A stretch of 33,319 nt of DNA from an uncultured Oxalobacteraceae bacterium (GTDB lineage: Bacteria; Pseudomonadota; Gammaproteobacteria; Burkholderiales; Burkholderiaceae). Where the stretch lies: positions 1-33,319 of the forward strand of contig CAMLDH010000005.1 in assembly GCA_946478765.1 (NCBI GenBank), written 5' to 3'. The position numbers were made by a program, and so were the translations under genes. A model generated the notes under the pieces. It had not been told where the DNA came from. It worked only from the letters and a program-made list of their open reading frames with translations, and did not search any database. Below are positions 15,783 to 26,545 of this stretch, in pieces (position 1 is the first letter of the stretch; each line of letters opens with the position of its first letter).

Positions 15783-17915
15783 TTATTGCTGCTGCTGTAC
15801 CTGCTCGCCAGTTTCTTCCACTGCCGCAGCCTTCATCGACAGTTTCAGACGGCCACGATCATCGGTCTCCAGCACTTTCACGCGCACTTGCTGACCTTCT
15901 TTCAAGTAGTCTGCAACCGCATTCACGCGTTCATTGGCGATCTGGCTGATGTGCAGCAAGCCGTCTTTGCCAGGCATCACTTGCACGATCGCGCCGAAGT
16001 CCAGCAACTTAAGCACAATGCCATCATAGGTCTTGCCGACTTCAACTGAAGCGGTCAACTCTTCGATACGGCGCTTGGCTTCCTGGCCGGCAGCAGCATC
16101 GACGGAAGCGATCGTCACGACACCTTCATCGCTGATGTCGATCTGGGTGCCAGTTTCTTCGGTCAGCGCGCGAATCACCGCGCCACCTTTGCCGATCACG
16201 TCACGGATTTTTTCCGGATTGATCTTGATCGTGATCAGGCGCGGGGCGAAGTCGGACAGTTCAGTCTTCGTGTGCGGCATCGCTTCCTGCATCTTGCCGA
16301 GGATGTGCATACGGCCTTCTTTGGCTTGCGCCAATGCGACTTGCATGATTTCCTTGGTGATGCCCTGGATCTTGATGTCCATCTGCAGCGCGGTAATGCC
16401 GTTGGCAGTACCCGCCACCTTGAAGTCCATGTCGCCCAAGTGATCTTCGTCGCCGAGGATATCGGTCAGCACAGCGAACTTGCCGCCGTCCTTGATCAAG
16501 CCCATCGCTATACCGGCGACGTGCGCTTTCATCGGCACGCCTGCATCCATCAACGCCAGGCAGCCGCCGCAGACAGATGCCATCGACGACGAGCCGTTGG
16601 ATTCGGTGATCTCGGACACGAGACGCACGGAGTAGCTGAAATCTTCCGGTGCCGGCAATGCTGCCTGCAAGGCGCGCTTGGCCAGGCGGCCATGACCGAT
16701 TTCCCGACGCTTCGGCGTACCGACACGGCCGGTTTCGCCGGTCGCGAACGGAGGCATGTTGTAATGAAGCATGAAGCGATCAGAATACTCGCCCATCAAT
16801 GCATCAATTTTTTGCTCATCGCGCGCGGTGCCGAGGGTTGCGACTACCAGCGCCTGGGTTTCGCCGCGGGTGAACAAGGCGGAGCCGTGGGTACGCGGCA
16901 GCACGCTGTTGCGAATCGTGATCGGACGCACCGTACGAGTGTCGCGGCCGTCGATGCGCGGTTCGCCTTCCAGTATCTGCGAACGGACGATCTTCGCTTC
17001 CAGATCGAACAGGATGCCGCCGACTTCGGCTGTGTCCGGTGCGGTGCCGCCGACCGATGCGGCTTCTGCCGCCAGCGCAGTGTTGACTTCCACCGTCACA
17101 TCTTTCAGCTTGGCGGTACGCGCTTGCTTGTCCTTGGTTTGATACGCTTCACGCAATTTGGCTTCGCCGAAATGAGCCACACGTGCAATCAGCGCTTCGT
17201 TCTTCGGTGCCGGACTCCATTGTACTTCCGGCTTGCCGCCGTCACGCACCAAGTCGTGGATCGCATTGATCACGGCTTTCATCTGGTCGTGGCCGTAGAC
17301 CACTGCGCCAAGCATGATTTCTTCGGACAGTTGCTTGGCTTCGGATTCCACCATCAACACCGCTTGCTCGGTGCCGGCAACAACCAGGTCCATTTCCGAT
17401 GTCGCGAGCTGTGTCGCAGTCGGGTTCAATACGTATTGGCCATTGATATAACCGACGCGCGCCGCACCGATCGGACCGCTGAATGGAATGCCTGCCACGC
17501 ACAGCGCAGCGGAGGCACCGATCATCGACGCGATGTCGGGATCGATCTCAGGATTGACGGACAGAACATGGATGATGATCTGCACTTCGTTCAAGTAACC
17601 TTCTGGGAACAGCGGACGAATCGGACGATCGATCAGGCGGGAAGTCAGCGTTTCTTTTTCGGATGGACGGCCTTCGCGCTTGAAGAAACCGCCAGGAATA
17701 CGACCTGCAGCATAGGTCTTCTCAACATAATCAACGGTCAATGGGAAAAAATCCTGGCCCGGCTTGGCATCCTTGCGTGCCACAACGGTAGCGAGCACAA
17801 CGGTATCTTCGATCGATACGAGCACAGCGCCAGAGGCTTGGCGAGCGATCTCGCCGGTTTCCAGCGTGACCTGATGTTGGCCGTACTGGAAGGTTTTGGT
17901 AACTTTATTGAACAC
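15783..17915 (-). CDS. pnp: Polyribonucleotide nucleotidyltransferase (PNPase)
   Basis: A 710-residue protein, full length for PNPase, the phosphorolytic 3'-to-5' exoribonuclease of the RNA degradosome. It has a first RNase PH-like core (about 1-140, with [17 protein letters not shown]), a helical linker, a second RNase PH core (about 310-545, with [14 protein letters not shown] and [13 protein letters not shown]), a KH domain (about 550-615, with the GKGGAVIR loop), and an S1 domain (about 620-690, with [13 protein letters not shown]). The tail ends in a Gln run. The start is GTG at 17915, preceded by AAGGA at good spacing. It lies downstream of rpsO on the same strand, the classical rpsO-pnp arrangement, with a hairpin in between. 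Downstream, the expected neighbour qor has been moved about 14 kb away by the accessory zone. Confidence 0.97.
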   Translation of the reverse strand: MFNKVTKTFQYGQHQVTLETGEIARQASGAVLVSIEDTVVLATVVARKDAKPGQDFFPLTVDYVEKTYAAGRIPGGFFKREGRPSEKETLTSRLIDRPIRPLFPEGYLNEVQIIIHVLSVNPEIDPDIASMIGASAALCVAGIPFSGPIGAARVGYINGQYVLNPTATQLATSEMDLVVAGTEQAVLMVESEAKQLSEEIMLGAVVYGHDQMKAVINAIHDLVRDGGKPEVQWSPAPKNEALIARVAHFGEAKLREAYQTKDKQARTAKLKDVTVEVNTALAAEAASVGGTAPDTAEVGGILFDLEAKIVRSQILEGEPRIDGRDTRTVRPITIRNSVLPRTHGSALFTRGETQALVVATLGTARDEQKIDALMGEYSDRFMLHYNMPPFATGETGRVGTPKRREIGHGRLAKRALQAALPAPEDFSYSVRLVSEITESNGSSSMASVCGGCLALMDAGVPMKAHVAGIAMGLIKDGGKFAVLTDILGDEDHLGDMDFKVAGTANGITALQMDIKIQGITKEIMQVALAQAKEGRMHILGKMQEAMPHTKTELSDFAPRLITIKINPEKIRDVIGKGGAVIRALTEETGTQIDISDEGVVTIASVDAAAGQEAKRRIEELTASVEVGKTYDGIVLKLLDFGAIVQVMPGKDGLLHISQIANERVNAVADYLKEGQQVRVKVLETDDRGRLKLSMKAAAVEETGEQVQQQQ

Positions 17916-18070
17916 GGTGTTCCTTTCTATTTTTGCCGACAGATTTTCAGGCGCTGTCGTTCACCTCACCACAGATGACCGGTTACAAGTAACTTGCCAT
18001 CTCATTGTTGGACTATATGTTGAACCATACTCAATTGCGTATTGTCAATTACAAATCGCAAAAGGACAAA

Positions 18071-18100
18071 ATGCCCGCATCAGCGAACTGACGCAGGCAT
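18071..18100 (-). terminator. Hairpin between rpsO and pnp
   Basis: On the minus strand a 13-bp stem (ATGCCTGCGTCAG with CTGATGCGGGCAT, including two G-U pairs) closes on a TTCG tetraloop and is followed by TTTTG. It lies 37 bases after the rpsO stop. It may partly terminate rpsO transcription or act as a processing site, as known for rpsO-pnp in other bacteria. Confidence 0.8.
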
Positions 18101-18137
18101 TTCAATAAGCAAACTCAGACAGGATGTCGCAACCAGA

Positions 18138-18407
18138 TTACTTGCGCAAGCCGAGTTTTTCAATCAGGGCACGGTAACGATTAGCGTCTTTGCCCTTGAG
18201 GTACGATAGCAGGCTCTTGCGACGATTAACCATCATGATCAAGCCACGGCGGGAGTGGTGATCCTTGGCGTGGGCTTTGAAGTGGCCGTTGAGCTCGTTG
18301 ATACGGGCGGTCAGCAGCGCAACTTGCACTTCTGGAGAGCCGGTATCATTTTGACCGCGGGCGTTATCCGCAATAATGGCGGCCTTGTTGATATTTTCTA
18401 CTGACAT
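18138..18407 (-). CDS. rpsO: 30S ribosomal protein S15
   Basis: An 89-residue protein, the exact usual length of S15, which binds 16S rRNA early in assembly of the 30S platform and contacts 23S rRNA. Family features are visible: [34 protein letters not shown], and [13 protein letters not shown]. The ATG at 18407 has AAAGG upstream at good spacing. It is the first gene of the rpsO-pnp pair on the minus strand. A divergent lipoprotein gene starts 150 bases away, so this gap should hold promoters for both sides. Confidence 0.97.
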   Translation of the reverse strand: MSVENINKAAIIADNARGQNDTGSPEVQVALLTARINELNGHFKAHAKDHHSRRGLIMMVNRRKSLLSYLKGKDANRYRALIEKLGLRK

Positions 18408-18557
18408 GATTACCTTTCACATGCGGTGCACAGAGTCACAACCCCGCACACCGTGAATAAACAAATTGAACAATTGGTCAAATCAACCAGACGCGCAGTA
18501 TATAGGAAATAGCGTGACGGCTCAAATACTTAACGCGTTTAATTATGGGCAGCTGCC

Positions 18558-19076
18558 ATGAAATACCTGCGGAATTTATTATTTACTGTGATTTTGACAA
18601 TTTTCGCCGGATGCGCCACTTTTGGAACCGCCCCAGTCACTGTCGGCGAGCCAGAACAGGCTATCCTCGCGAAACTCGGTAACCCGACCCATCGTTATCA
18701 AGATGGGAAAGACCATTTGCTGGAATATGCACATGGCCCGTGGGGACAGCAAACCTACATGGCACGCATTGGTGCCGATGGCAAATTGGTTTCTTATGAG
18801 CAAGTTTTAACAACACAAAAATTTGCCTCGATTAAAGTCGGCCAAGCGACCAAGGACGATGTCTTACGTATGATCGGCGCGCCCAGCGAAATGACGTATT
18901 TGACGCTATCGCAATTGGAGGTATGGTCCTATCCCTACAAGGAAAGCAATACTTGGGATTCAATGATGCATGTGCATTTCGATAATGCGGGCATTGTGCG
19001 CAAAATGCTCAATGGACCCGATCCGCGTCGCGACCCGGATGAGCGCTTTCCGTTCGGGATGATGCGCATGAGATAG
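18558..19076 (+). CDS. Putative lipoprotein with SmpA/OmlA-like repeats
   Basis: A 172-residue protein with a lipoprotein-type signal peptide: a charged start, hydrophobic stretch LLFTVILTIFAG, and Cys19 as likely lipidation site (FAGC; the -3 Phe is unusual for a lipobox). The mature part has two similar segments: GEPEQAILAKLGNPTHRYQD and VGQATKDDVLRMIGAPSEM, each with the xxDVxxxxGxPx pattern of BamE/SmpA/OmlA-like domains. Each is followed by a W/Y-containing strand. This suggests an envelope protein anchored in the outer membrane, but no direct function is known. It is divergent from rpsO and ends before a strong bidirectional terminator shared with leuA. Confidence 0.8.
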   Translation: MKYLRNLLFTVILTIFAGCATFGTAPVTVGEPEQAILAKLGNPTHRYQDGKDHLLEYAHGPWGQQTYMARIGADGKLVSYEQVLTTQKFASIKVGQATKDDVLRMIGAPSEMTYLTLSQLEVWSYPYKESNTWDSMMHVHFDNAGIVRKMLNGPDPRRDPDERFPFGMMRMR

Positions 19077-19132
19077 TTTGCTCTCGTCAGCGCGCATTCA
19101 GCACTCTTTCTTGACTCAGTGACCACGCCAAT

Positions 19133-19166
19133 AAAAAAAGCGCCTGTTTCTTCAGGCGCTTTTTTT
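19133..19166. terminator. Bidirectional intrinsic terminator between the lipoprotein gene and leuA
   Basis: The sequence A7-GCGCCTG, six-base loop, CAGGCGC-T7 forms a perfect stem with A and T runs on both sides. It serves the plus-strand lipoprotein gene (ends 19076) and minus-strand leuA (ends 19179). Confidence 0.95.
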
Positions 19167-19178
19167 CAAGAGTAAATA

Positions 19179-20717
19179 TCAGAGTTGCGGATTTAGTTTT
19201 TCCGCTTTCGAATGCAGTTTGTTCAGCGCTGACAAATACGCCTTGGCGGACGCGACCACGATGTCCGGATCAGCGCCCACTCCATTGACGATACGACCGG
19301 CTTTCGACAAACGCATCGTCACCTCGCCTTGCGATTGTGTTCCGGTCGTAATCGCATTCACTGAAAACAACAGCAATTCGGCGCCGCTTTTGGTTTTGGA
19401 TTCGATCGCATTCACCGTTGCATCGACCGGACCATTACCCTGCCCTTCGCAGGTCGACTCCTTGCCATCGATTGAAAACACGACTTTGGCAGCAGGCTTC
19501 TCACCGGTTTCGGAATGCTGCGACAGCGACACGAAACGGTAATATTCATTGTCGTGCGCGTGCTCCTCGTCAGAGACGAGCGCCAGGATATCTTCATCGA
19601 AAATATCGGACTTGCGATCCGCGAGTTCCTTGAACCGCGTAAATGCCGCATTAACATCGGTCTCGGACTCTAAGGCAATGCCGAGTTCTTCCAGGCGCTG
19701 CTTGAATGCATTGCGACCGGACAATTTTCCCAGCACGATCTTGTTGGCGGTCCAACCCACGTCTTCGGCCCGCATGATTTCATACGTATCGCGCGCTTTC
19801 AAAACGCCGTCCTGATGAATGCCCGACGCATGCGCGAACGCATTGGCGCCGACCACCGCTTTGTTTGGCTGCACCGCGAAGCCGGTAATCTGCGACACCA
19901 GTTTGGAAGCTGCCACGATCTGCGTAGTATCGATGCCGATGTCGAAATTAAAATAATCCTTGCGCGTGCGCATCGCCATGATCACTTCTTCCAGCGCCGT
20001 ATTACCTGCACGCTCGCCCAAGCCGTTGATCGTGCATTCGATTTGCCGGGCCCCGCCAATCATTACACCGGCCAGCGAATTCGCAACTGCCATACCAAGA
20101 TCGTTGTGGCAATGTACCGACCAAACAGCTTTATCCGAGTTAGGCACGCGCTCGCGTAAAGTCTTCAGCATATTGCCGTACAGTTCCGGCACACCGTACC
20201 CGACGGTATCGGCAAAATTGATTGTGGTCGCACCTTCTGTAATGACCGCCTCAATCACGCGGCACAGAAAATCCATGTCGGAGCGGCTACCATCTTCGGG
20301 ACTGAACTCGATATCGTCCGTAAACTTGCGGGCGAAGCGCACCGCCAGCTTGGCCTGTTCAAATACCTGATCCGGCGTCATCCGCAGTTTTTTTTCCATA
20401 TGCAATGGCGACGTCGCAATGAACGTATGAATGCGCTTGCGCGAAGCCGGCGCAAGCGCTTCCGCGGCCCGCGAAATATCGCGGTCATTGGCACGCGACA
20501 GCGAACACACGGTGGAATCCTTGATCACGCCGGCGATTGCCTTGATCGATTCGAAATCCCCTTGCGAGGCCGCCGCAAAGCCCGCTTCGATCACGTCCAC
20601 TCTCAGACGCTCCAGTTGCTTGGCGATGCGGACTTTTTCGTCCTTGGTCATTGAAGCGCCCGGAGATTGTTCGCCATCCCGTAAGGTCGTATCGAAAATA
20701 ATTAGTTTGTCGGCCAT
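19179..20717 (-). CDS. leuA: 2-isopropylmalate synthase
   Basis: A 512-residue protein that condenses acetyl-CoA with 2-oxoisovalerate, the first committed step of leucine synthesis. The catalytic TIM-barrel shows the HMGL-like signature [12 protein letters not shown] near the N-terminus, the metal-ligand [13 protein letters not shown] at about 204-216, and [14 protein letters not shown]. The C-terminal regulatory (LeuA allosteric) domain is present from about residue 395, with [13 protein letters not shown]. Length and order match the long bacterial type. TAAGGAG precedes the ATG at 20717. It lies downstream of pssA on the same strand, 97 bases apart, as the distal member of the ilv-psd-pssA-leuA cluster. 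Confidence 0.97.
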   Translation of the reverse strand: MADKLIIFDTTLRDGEQSPGASMTKDEKVRIAKQLERLRVDVIEAGFAAASQGDFESIKAIAGVIKDSTVCSLSRANDRDISRAAEALAPASRKRIHTFIATSPLHMEKKLRMTPDQVFEQAKLAVRFARKFTDDIEFSPEDGSRSDMDFLCRVIEAVITEGATTINFADTVGYGVPELYGNMLKTLRERVPNSDKAVWSVHCHNDLGMAVANSLAGVMIGGARQIECTINGLGERAGNTALEEVIMAMRTRKDYFNFDIGIDTTQIVAASKLVSQITGFAVQPNKAVVGANAFAHASGIHQDGVLKARDTYEIMRAEDVGWTANKIVLGKLSGRNAFKQRLEELGIALESETDVNAAFTRFKELADRKSDIFDEDILALVSDEEHAHDNEYYRFVSLSQHSETGEKPAAKVVFSIDGKESTCEGQGNGPVDATVNAIESKTKSGAELLLFSVNAITTGTQSQGEVTMRLSKAGRIVNGVGADPDIVVASAKAYLSALNKLHSKAEKLNPQL

Positions 20718-20814
20718 GTTGTGCTCCTTAGGAAAGTTCGATCAATTCGCTGAATGCAAGCATTCGATTAATAACAAAAATTCCCGCTCATTTCATTTCT
20801 GTTAAACAACGACG

Positions 20815-21690
20815 CTATTCTTTCTCTTCGCCCGGTTCCGTTTCGGTTTCGATAATGCTTACCGGCTTGCCTTTGAACAGGCGCCAGAAATAAACGGCGT
20901 ATCCCGACAAGCCATAGCATACAAACAGGCCGAACAACACCTTGGGTGGATCACTCGACACCGCAACAAATGCAAGGACGATCAGGAAAATCGCAATGAA
21001 TGGAACCGACTTGCGGAAATTAATATCCTTGAAACTGTAGAACGGTACATTCGTGACCATCGTAAGGCCGGCATAGATCGTGACCGTCCATGCGAGCCAA
21101 CTCAGATCGGTGCCGGCAAAGCGCAAATCATCCATCAACCAAACCAGTCCGGCGACCAATGCCGCAGCCGCAGGACTGGGCAAGCCCTGAAAATATCGTT
21201 TGTCGACGACCGCAATATTGGTATTGAAGCGCGCCAGTCGCAGCGCCGCACCCGCACAGTACACGAACGCCGCCAGCCAACCGAGTTTCCCCAATCCACG
21301 CAACGACCATTCGTAGACCACCAGCGCAGGTGCCGCACCGAATGACACCATATCAGACAGGCTGTCATACTGTGCGCCAAATTCGCTCTGCGTATTGGTT
21401 AATCGCGCGACACGACCATCGATACCATCGAGCACCATCGCCGCAAAAATCGCAATCGAGGCGTGATCGAACTTGAGATTCATCGCCATCACGATTGCGT
21501 AAAAACCACAGAAGAGTGCCGCTGTCGTAAACGCATTCGGCAACAAGTAAATACCACGCCGGCGCAAAGTCGGGCGCATCGGCGGGATTTCTTCCAGATG
21601 TGCATGGTGCAGCATCTGCTTGTTTGCACGCGACATCTTGGAAAATAACGCTACCTTGCTCTTGGCTTTGCGACGATTAAAATTTGCCAT
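20815..21690 (-). CDS. pssA: CDP-diacylglycerol-serine O-phosphatidyltransferase
   Basis: A 291-residue integral membrane enzyme that makes phosphatidylserine from CDP-diacylglycerol and serine. The CDP-alcohol phosphotransferase signature D-G-x2-D-G-x2-A-R-x8-G-x3-D-x3-D is complete ([10 protein letters not shown], then [10 protein letters not shown]). Several hydrophobic helices span the rest, for example [18 protein letters not shown] and [14 protein letters not shown]. The basic N-terminus ([12 protein letters not shown]) and an acidic tail complete it. The ATG at 21690 is preferred; a GTG at 21735 would add 15 residues that overlap the broken psd frame. Its product is normally decarboxylated by Psd, whose gene just upstream is truncated. 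The start overlaps the altered end of psd by 14 bases. Confidence 0.93.
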   Translation of the reverse strand: MANFNRRKAKSKVALFSKMSRANKQMLHHAHLEEIPPMRPTLRRRGIYLLPNAFTTAALFCGFYAIVMAMNLKFDHASIAIFAAMVLDGIDGRVARLTNTQSEFGAQYDSLSDMVSFGAAPALVVYEWSLRGLGKLGWLAAFVYCAGAALRLARFNTNIAVVDKRYFQGLPSPAAAALVAGLVWLMDDLRFAGTDLSWLAWTVTIYAGLTMVTNVPFYSFKDINFRKSVPFIAIFLIVLAFVAVSSDPPKVLFGLFVCYGLSGYAVYFWRLFKGKPVSIIETETEPGEEKE

Positions 21691-22051
21691 GCATATTCCG
21701 CTTTTTAGAAATGATGGAACAGGGTTGCGCGGCACCGCAATACTGAATTACGCGGCAGGCGCGGCTCTTTCCCCAGAACACGCTGATTTTGAGCATTTCG
21801 CGGCCGACATACGGATCCTGCGTTTTCTCGACAACCACAATGCGGCCATCTGCCGGAGATAACACGGCATTCGCTTTTTGCGGAATAACGCGAGCCGGAT
21901 CACAGAAAAACTGCAGCGAGAACAGTGCGATGATCCAGAATGGAATCGACCAGGCAGCGGAAAACAAAGTCGCCATTGCGGCGAGGGCGACAGCCAGGCC
22001 CAGAAAAGACCAGCCTTCACGGGCGATGACAGGGTGCGGATAATTATTCAA
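21677..22051 (-). pseudogene. psd: Phosphatidylserine decarboxylase, truncated
   Basis: The frame starts at TTG 22051 with GGAG five bases upstream and encodes the N-terminal part of a short-type Psd proenzyme: a membrane helix (about 12-45), then [24 protein letters not shown] and [10 protein letters not shown] at about 83-92. At this point the family continues with a conserved MNVFNVHSNR segment; here the sequence changes to [11 protein letters not shown] and unrelated residues, ending after 124 residues. The rest, including the self-cleavage Gly-Ser site that creates the pyruvoyl cofactor, is absent; the usual length is about 210. No catalytic remnant was found in the following bases before pssA, so roughly 350 bp appears deleted. 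The protein cannot be active unless this is an assembly error. Confidence 0.85.
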
Positions 22052-22172
22052 CGTCGCTCCGGATGGTTGATGGCATGTAAATCATATAGGAAAGCGTCGC
22101 TATTCTAGACGAGCCGACGCCAAATGTAACCCCCGCACAAAGCTGCGTGAGAGCGTCGAAAACCAAAAGCAC

Positions 22173-22340
22173 CTACTTTTGAGCGTCGTCGGCCGCCCCC
22201 AACCGTTCTTGCGCTTGTTGCTGCAACTATTCTTCGAGCGCCTTGGCTTTATCCAGTGCTTCTCGCTGCGTCTTGATCAAATCCTAGGATGAACCTACCC
22301 GCTTGCACCTAGACAAGGCCAAGCCGAGCAAGCCGGCCAT
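22173..22340 (-). pseudogene. Relic of a small protein with a charged helix (two in-frame amber codons)
   Basis: From an ATG at 22340 one frame runs 56 codons with TAG after 18 residues, TAG again after DLIKTQREALDKAKALEE, then LQQQAQERLGAADDAQK and a final TAG. The beginning, MAGLLGLALS, is hydrophobic, and the rest resembles an amphipathic helix of the kind seen in small membrane-anchored proteins of this group. The composition is coding-like, but the stops make it a probable relic. It lies between psd and the SIMPL gene in a 325-base gap otherwise without genes. No family could be named. Confidence 0.4.
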
Positions 22341-22377
22341 CACTATCCCACATGTGACACACTTTCATCATTGACAC

Positions 22378-23130
22378 TCACTTGAATTTAACTTTACCAA
22401 CGACCCGCATGTGCAAGGTCGTCTCGCCCGGCTCGAAACTCGGCTCTTCGACCAGCGCGGATTCCATGCTAGGGGCGCGCATTGCCATTTTTGCAGCAGG
22501 TGTCTCCTGTTGCGCATAAGCGCCAGAGCCCTCGAAATCTACCGTATCCAGCACGGCATCCGACACATTGCGGCCCATCGTTTTCGCAATCGCGGCGATA
22601 CGCTCGGTCAGATTCTTGTACGTGGCTTCAATCCGCTTGTCATCCAGTTTCTTCATGGTTTCATCGGCCAAGCCGAATTGCAAGCCGTTGAGCGCCAGCA
22701 GCCGCTGTGTCGCAGCGACGGTTTTGGGTAAATGATCCAGATTCGTTGTAGTTACTTCCATATATTGCCCTACTCGCCAACTCACCGGTTGCCGCACCTT
22801 GTTATTTTGACGAAGTTGATCTTCAGGATAGATTGGATAGGTGTAGTAACCGCGCGTCTTGAGCGTCGCTAGCGGATCTTCGCGCTTGACGATCTCCATG
22901 CCCTGCTTCATTTTTTGGTTGACCCGAGATGCGGCTACGGCCTTGTCTTTGTCCTGCTCCTCGATCATCAGCGTCACGTGCGCTTCGTCATTCGCATGTT
23001 TGACTTCCCCAAAAGCCTGGACGATCACGAGTGCGCCGCCGGTTTGCACCGATGTCAGTTTTTGCGCCTGCACTGTGGCAACGTTCATGAACAAGATAAT
23101 CGATAGTGACAATGTCCCTAAGCCGCGCAT
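22378..23130 (-). CDS. SIMPL domain (DUF541) periplasmic protein
   Basis: A 250-residue exported protein of the SIMPL/DUF541 family. The signal peptide is residues 1-22 (LSLSIILFMNVATVQA). The mature part has the typical start GEVKHANDEAHVTLMIEEQD, the middle LKTRGYYTYPIY followed by WRVGQYMEVTTTNLDHLPK, and the C-terminal end TTLHMRVVGKVKFK. SIMPL proteins form periplasmic oligomers; some members are linked to oxidative stress, but the biochemical role is not settled. GGAGAAACGCC precedes the ATG. It follows ilvC on the same strand behind a strong terminator, so it probably has its own promoter in a tight 100-base gap or depends on read-through. Confidence 0.85.
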   Translation of the reverse strand: MRGLGTLSLSIILFMNVATVQAQKLTSVQTGGALVIVQAFGEVKHANDEAHVTLMIEEQDKDKAVAASRVNQKMKQGMEIVKREDPLATLKTRGYYTYPIYPEDQLRQNNKVRQPVSWRVGQYMEVTTTNLDHLPKTVAATQRLLALNGLQFGLADETMKKLDDKRIEATYKNLTERIAAIAKTMGRNVSDAVLDTVDFEGSGAYAQQETPAAKMAMRAPSMESALVEEPSFEPGETTLHMRVVGKVKFK

Positions 23131-23143
23131 GGCGTTTCTCCAA

Positions 23144-23173
23144 TAAAAATGGGGCTACCCAGTGTAGCCCCAT
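23144..23173 (-). terminator. Intrinsic terminator after ilvC
   Basis: On the minus strand a perfect 10-bp stem (ATGGGGCTAC with GTAGCCCCAT, five-base loop) is followed by TTTTATT. It lies 59 bases after the ilvC stop and just before the ribosome-binding site of the SIMPL gene, so it ends the ilvIHC transcript. Confidence 0.9.
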
Positions 23174-23231
23174 CGAATTCGTAAAACCAAGAATAGTTCC
23201 ACTAACCAGCGTTGGAATTTTTTACAATTGC

Positions 23232-24269
<1,038 letters not shown>

Positions 24270-24286
24270 TCAACATTCATTATTGT

Positions 24287-24319
24287 GGGACAGAGTCAAG
24301 CGCAGCGGTACTTTGTCCC
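24287..24319 (-). promoter_or_regulatory. Hairpin in the ilvH-ilvC spacer
   Basis: GGGACAGAGT (24287-24296) pairs with ACTTTGTCCC (24310-24319), with one G-U pair in the transcript, around a 13-base loop. There is no T run after it. It could stabilise or process the ilvIHC message and give separate control of ilvC; no direct evidence for either. Confidence 0.4.
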
Positions 24320-24335
24320 CAACACTATAAAAAAG

Positions 24336-24827
24336 TTAAACTTTGAGAATGCGCTCGCCGCGGCCAATGCCGGAACCGCCCGTGCGGACGGTTTCCAGAA
24401 TGGCGGTACGGTCGATTGATTCGATAAACGCATCGAGCTTGCCTTTATTACCGGTCAATTCGATCGTGTAGGTTTTTTCCGTAACATCGATGATGCGGCC
24501 ACGGAAAATGTCCGCAGTACGCTTCACTTCTTCACGCTCCTTGCCGACCGCACGCACCTTGATGAGCATCAGTTCGCGCTCGATATGCGAACCTTCGGTC
24601 AGATCGACCACTTTCACCACTTCAATCAAACGGTTCAGGTGTTTGGTGATTTGCTCAATCACATCATCCGAACCGGAAGTCACGATCGTCATGCGCGACA
24701 AGGTCGCATCTTCGGTAGGCGCCACTGTCAAGGTTTCGATGTTGTAGCCGCGCGCCGAAAACAAACCGACCACGCGCGACAACGCGCCCGCTTCATTTTC
24801 CAGCAAAACAGAAACGATATGTCGCAT
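24336..24827 (-). CDS. ilvH: Acetolactate synthase, small regulatory subunit
   Basis: A 163-residue regulatory subunit of acetohydroxyacid synthase, which activates the large subunit and gives valine feedback inhibition. The N-terminal ACT domain reads MRHIVSVLLENEAGALSRVVGLFSARGYNIETL, with conserved ENE.GALSRV and FSARGYNI. The C-terminal domain carries REVIDVTEKTYTIELTG-like sequence (RIIDVTEKTYTIELTGNKGKLDAFI). The start lies two bases after the ilvI stop, so the two subunits are translated together. Length and sequence fit the ilvH type. Confidence 0.96.
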   Translation of the reverse strand: MRHIVSVLLENEAGALSRVVGLFSARGYNIETLTVAPTEDATLSRMTIVTSGSDDVIEQITKHLNRLIEVVKVVDLTEGSHIERELMLIKVRAVGKEREEVKRTADIFRGRIIDVTEKTYTIELTGNKGKLDAFIESIDRTAILETVRTGGSGIGRGERILKV

Positions 24828-24829
24828 GA

Positions 24830-26545
24830 TTACAGATCCTCCGAACCCAAGAGCATTTCAGTCAAGCCTTTGCCAGCCTTGACCATGGGCCAGACATTCT
24901 CTGTTTGATCCGTAATGAAATTCATGAACACCAACCTGTCTTTCATCGCAAATGCTTCTTTCAATGCGCCGTCGACATCATTCGGATTTTCGATTTTCAT
25001 GCCGACGTGGCCATAGGATTCGGCCAATTTGTTGAAGTCCGGCAGGGAGTCCATGTACGACTCGGAATAGCGGGAACCGTAATCGATCTGCTGCCATTGG
25101 CGCACCATGCCGAGGAAGCGATTGTTCAACAGAATGATCTTCGGCGTCAGATGGTATTGCTTGCAAGTAGCCAATTCCTGAATGCACATCTGGATTGATG
25201 CTTCGCCGGTGATGCAGGCGACCGTTGCATCGGGATTAGCCATCTGTACGCCCATCGCGTACGGCAAACCGACACCCATCGTGCCCAGGCCACCGGAATT
25301 GATCCAGCGGCGCGGCTTGTCGAATCGATAGTATTGCGCAGCCCACATCTGGTGTTGCCCCACGTCGGAAGTGATGAAGGCATCGCCTTTGGTGATTTCC
25401 CACACTTTTTCAACCACCGATTGCGGCTTGATGACTTCTTTCGAGGTCGGGTACTTCAGGCATTCGCGTTCGCGCCACTGATTGATTTGTTTCCACCAAT
25501 TGGCGAGCGCCGGCGCATTGGGTTTTGCATCGCTCGCATTGAGCTGCGACAGCAATTCCTGCAGCACGTCTTTCACATTGCCGACAATCGGAATATCAAC
25601 TTTCACGCGCTTGGAAATCGACGACGGATCGATGTCGATATGAATGATTTTGCGCGGATGAGAGGCGAAGTGTTTCGGATTGCCGATCACGCGATCGTCG
25701 AAACGTGCGCCGATAGCGATCATCACATCAGAGTGCTGCATCGCCATATTGGCTTCATAGGTGCCGTGCATACCGGGCATGCCGACGAATAGATCGCTGG
25801 ATGCTTTATAGGCGCCCAAACCCATCAGCGTATTCGTGCATGGAAAACCGAGCTTGTCGACCAACTTGTTCAATTCCGGCGCAGCATTGGCCAGAATGAC
25901 GCCGCCGCCGGTATAAATCATTGGTCGCTCGGCCGCCAGCAGCAATTGCACCGCCTTGCGAATCTGGCCGGAATGCCCTTTATCGACCGGCTTGTACGAG
26001 CGCATTTCGAGCTCCTTCGGATACTCGTACGCGCACTTGTGCATGCTGATGTCTTTGGGAATATCGACCAATACCGGGCCTGGACGGCCGGTCGTCGCGA
26101 TATAAAACGCTTTCTTCATCGTCATTGCCAAATCCTTGACATCCTTGACGAGGAAGTTGTGTTTGACGCACGGCCGGGTAATGCCGACCGTGTCGCATTC
26201 CTGGAATGCATCCTGCCCGATCGCGTGAGAAGGCACCTGTCCGGAAATGATCACCATCGGGATCGAATCCATGTGCGCAGTGGCCAGACCTGTGACCGCA
26301 TTGGTGACGCCAGGGCCGGACGTGACAAGGGCGACGCCGACTTTTTGCGAACTGCGGGAATAAGCATCTGCCGCATGAATCGCAGCCTGCTCGTGCCGAA
26401 CCAGGATATGCTGAAACTTGTCCTGATTGAAGATTGCGTCGTAAATGTAGAGCACTGCGCCGCCAGGATAGCCGAACACGTGTTCAACACCCTCCTCAGC
26501 CAAACAGCGCACAACAATTTCCGCGCCTGTGATTTCCAAACTCAT
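24830..26545 (-). CDS. ilvI: Acetolactate synthase, large catalytic subunit
   Basis: A 571-residue ThDP- and FAD-dependent catalytic subunit of acetohydroxyacid synthase, which condenses pyruvate with pyruvate or 2-oxobutyrate. The N-terminal ThDP pyrimidine domain has VFGYPGGAVLYIYDA, the catalytic Glu in ILVRHEQAAIHAADAYSR, and GVALVTSGPGVTNAVTG. The central domain has the FAD-binding VGMPGMHGTYEAN and GARFDDRV. The C-terminal ThDP domain has the GDG-like motif CITGEASIQM (Glu in place of the usual Asp), followed by LLNNRFLGMVRQWQ. AAAGGAACG precedes the ATG at 26545. It is the first gene of the ilvIHC operon. Confidence 0.96.
   Translation of the reverse strand: MSLEITGAEIVVRCLAEEGVEHVFGYPGGAVLYIYDAIFNQDKFQHILVRHEQAAIHAADAYSRSSQKVGVALVTSGPGVTNAVTGLATAHMDSIPMVIISGQVPSHAIGQDAFQECDTVGITRPCVKHNFLVKDVKDLAMTMKKAFYIATTGRPGPVLVDIPKDISMHKCAYEYPKELEMRSYKPVDKGHSGQIRKAVQLLLAAERPMIYTGGGVILANAAPELNKLVDKLGFPCTNTLMGLGAYKASSDLFVGMPGMHGTYEANMAMQHSDVMIAIGARFDDRVIGNPKHFASHPRKIIHIDIDPSSISKRVKVDIPIVGNVKDVLQELLSQLNASDAKPNAPALANWWKQINQWRERECLKYPTSKEVIKPQSVVEKVWEITKGDAFITSDVGQHQMWAAQYYRFDKPRRWINSGGLGTMGVGLPYAMGVQMANPDATVACITGEASIQMCIQELATCKQYHLTPKIILLNNRFLGMVRQWQQIDYGSRYSESYMDSLPDFNKLAESYGHVGMKIENPNDVDGALKEAFAMKDRLVFMNFITDQTENVWPMVKAGKGLTEMLLGSEDL

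Noticed and set aside
16272..17978. Very long open frame on the plus strand over pnp
   Set aside because: Antisense of pnp; its His/Arg/Gln-rich composition is a mirror of the true gene.
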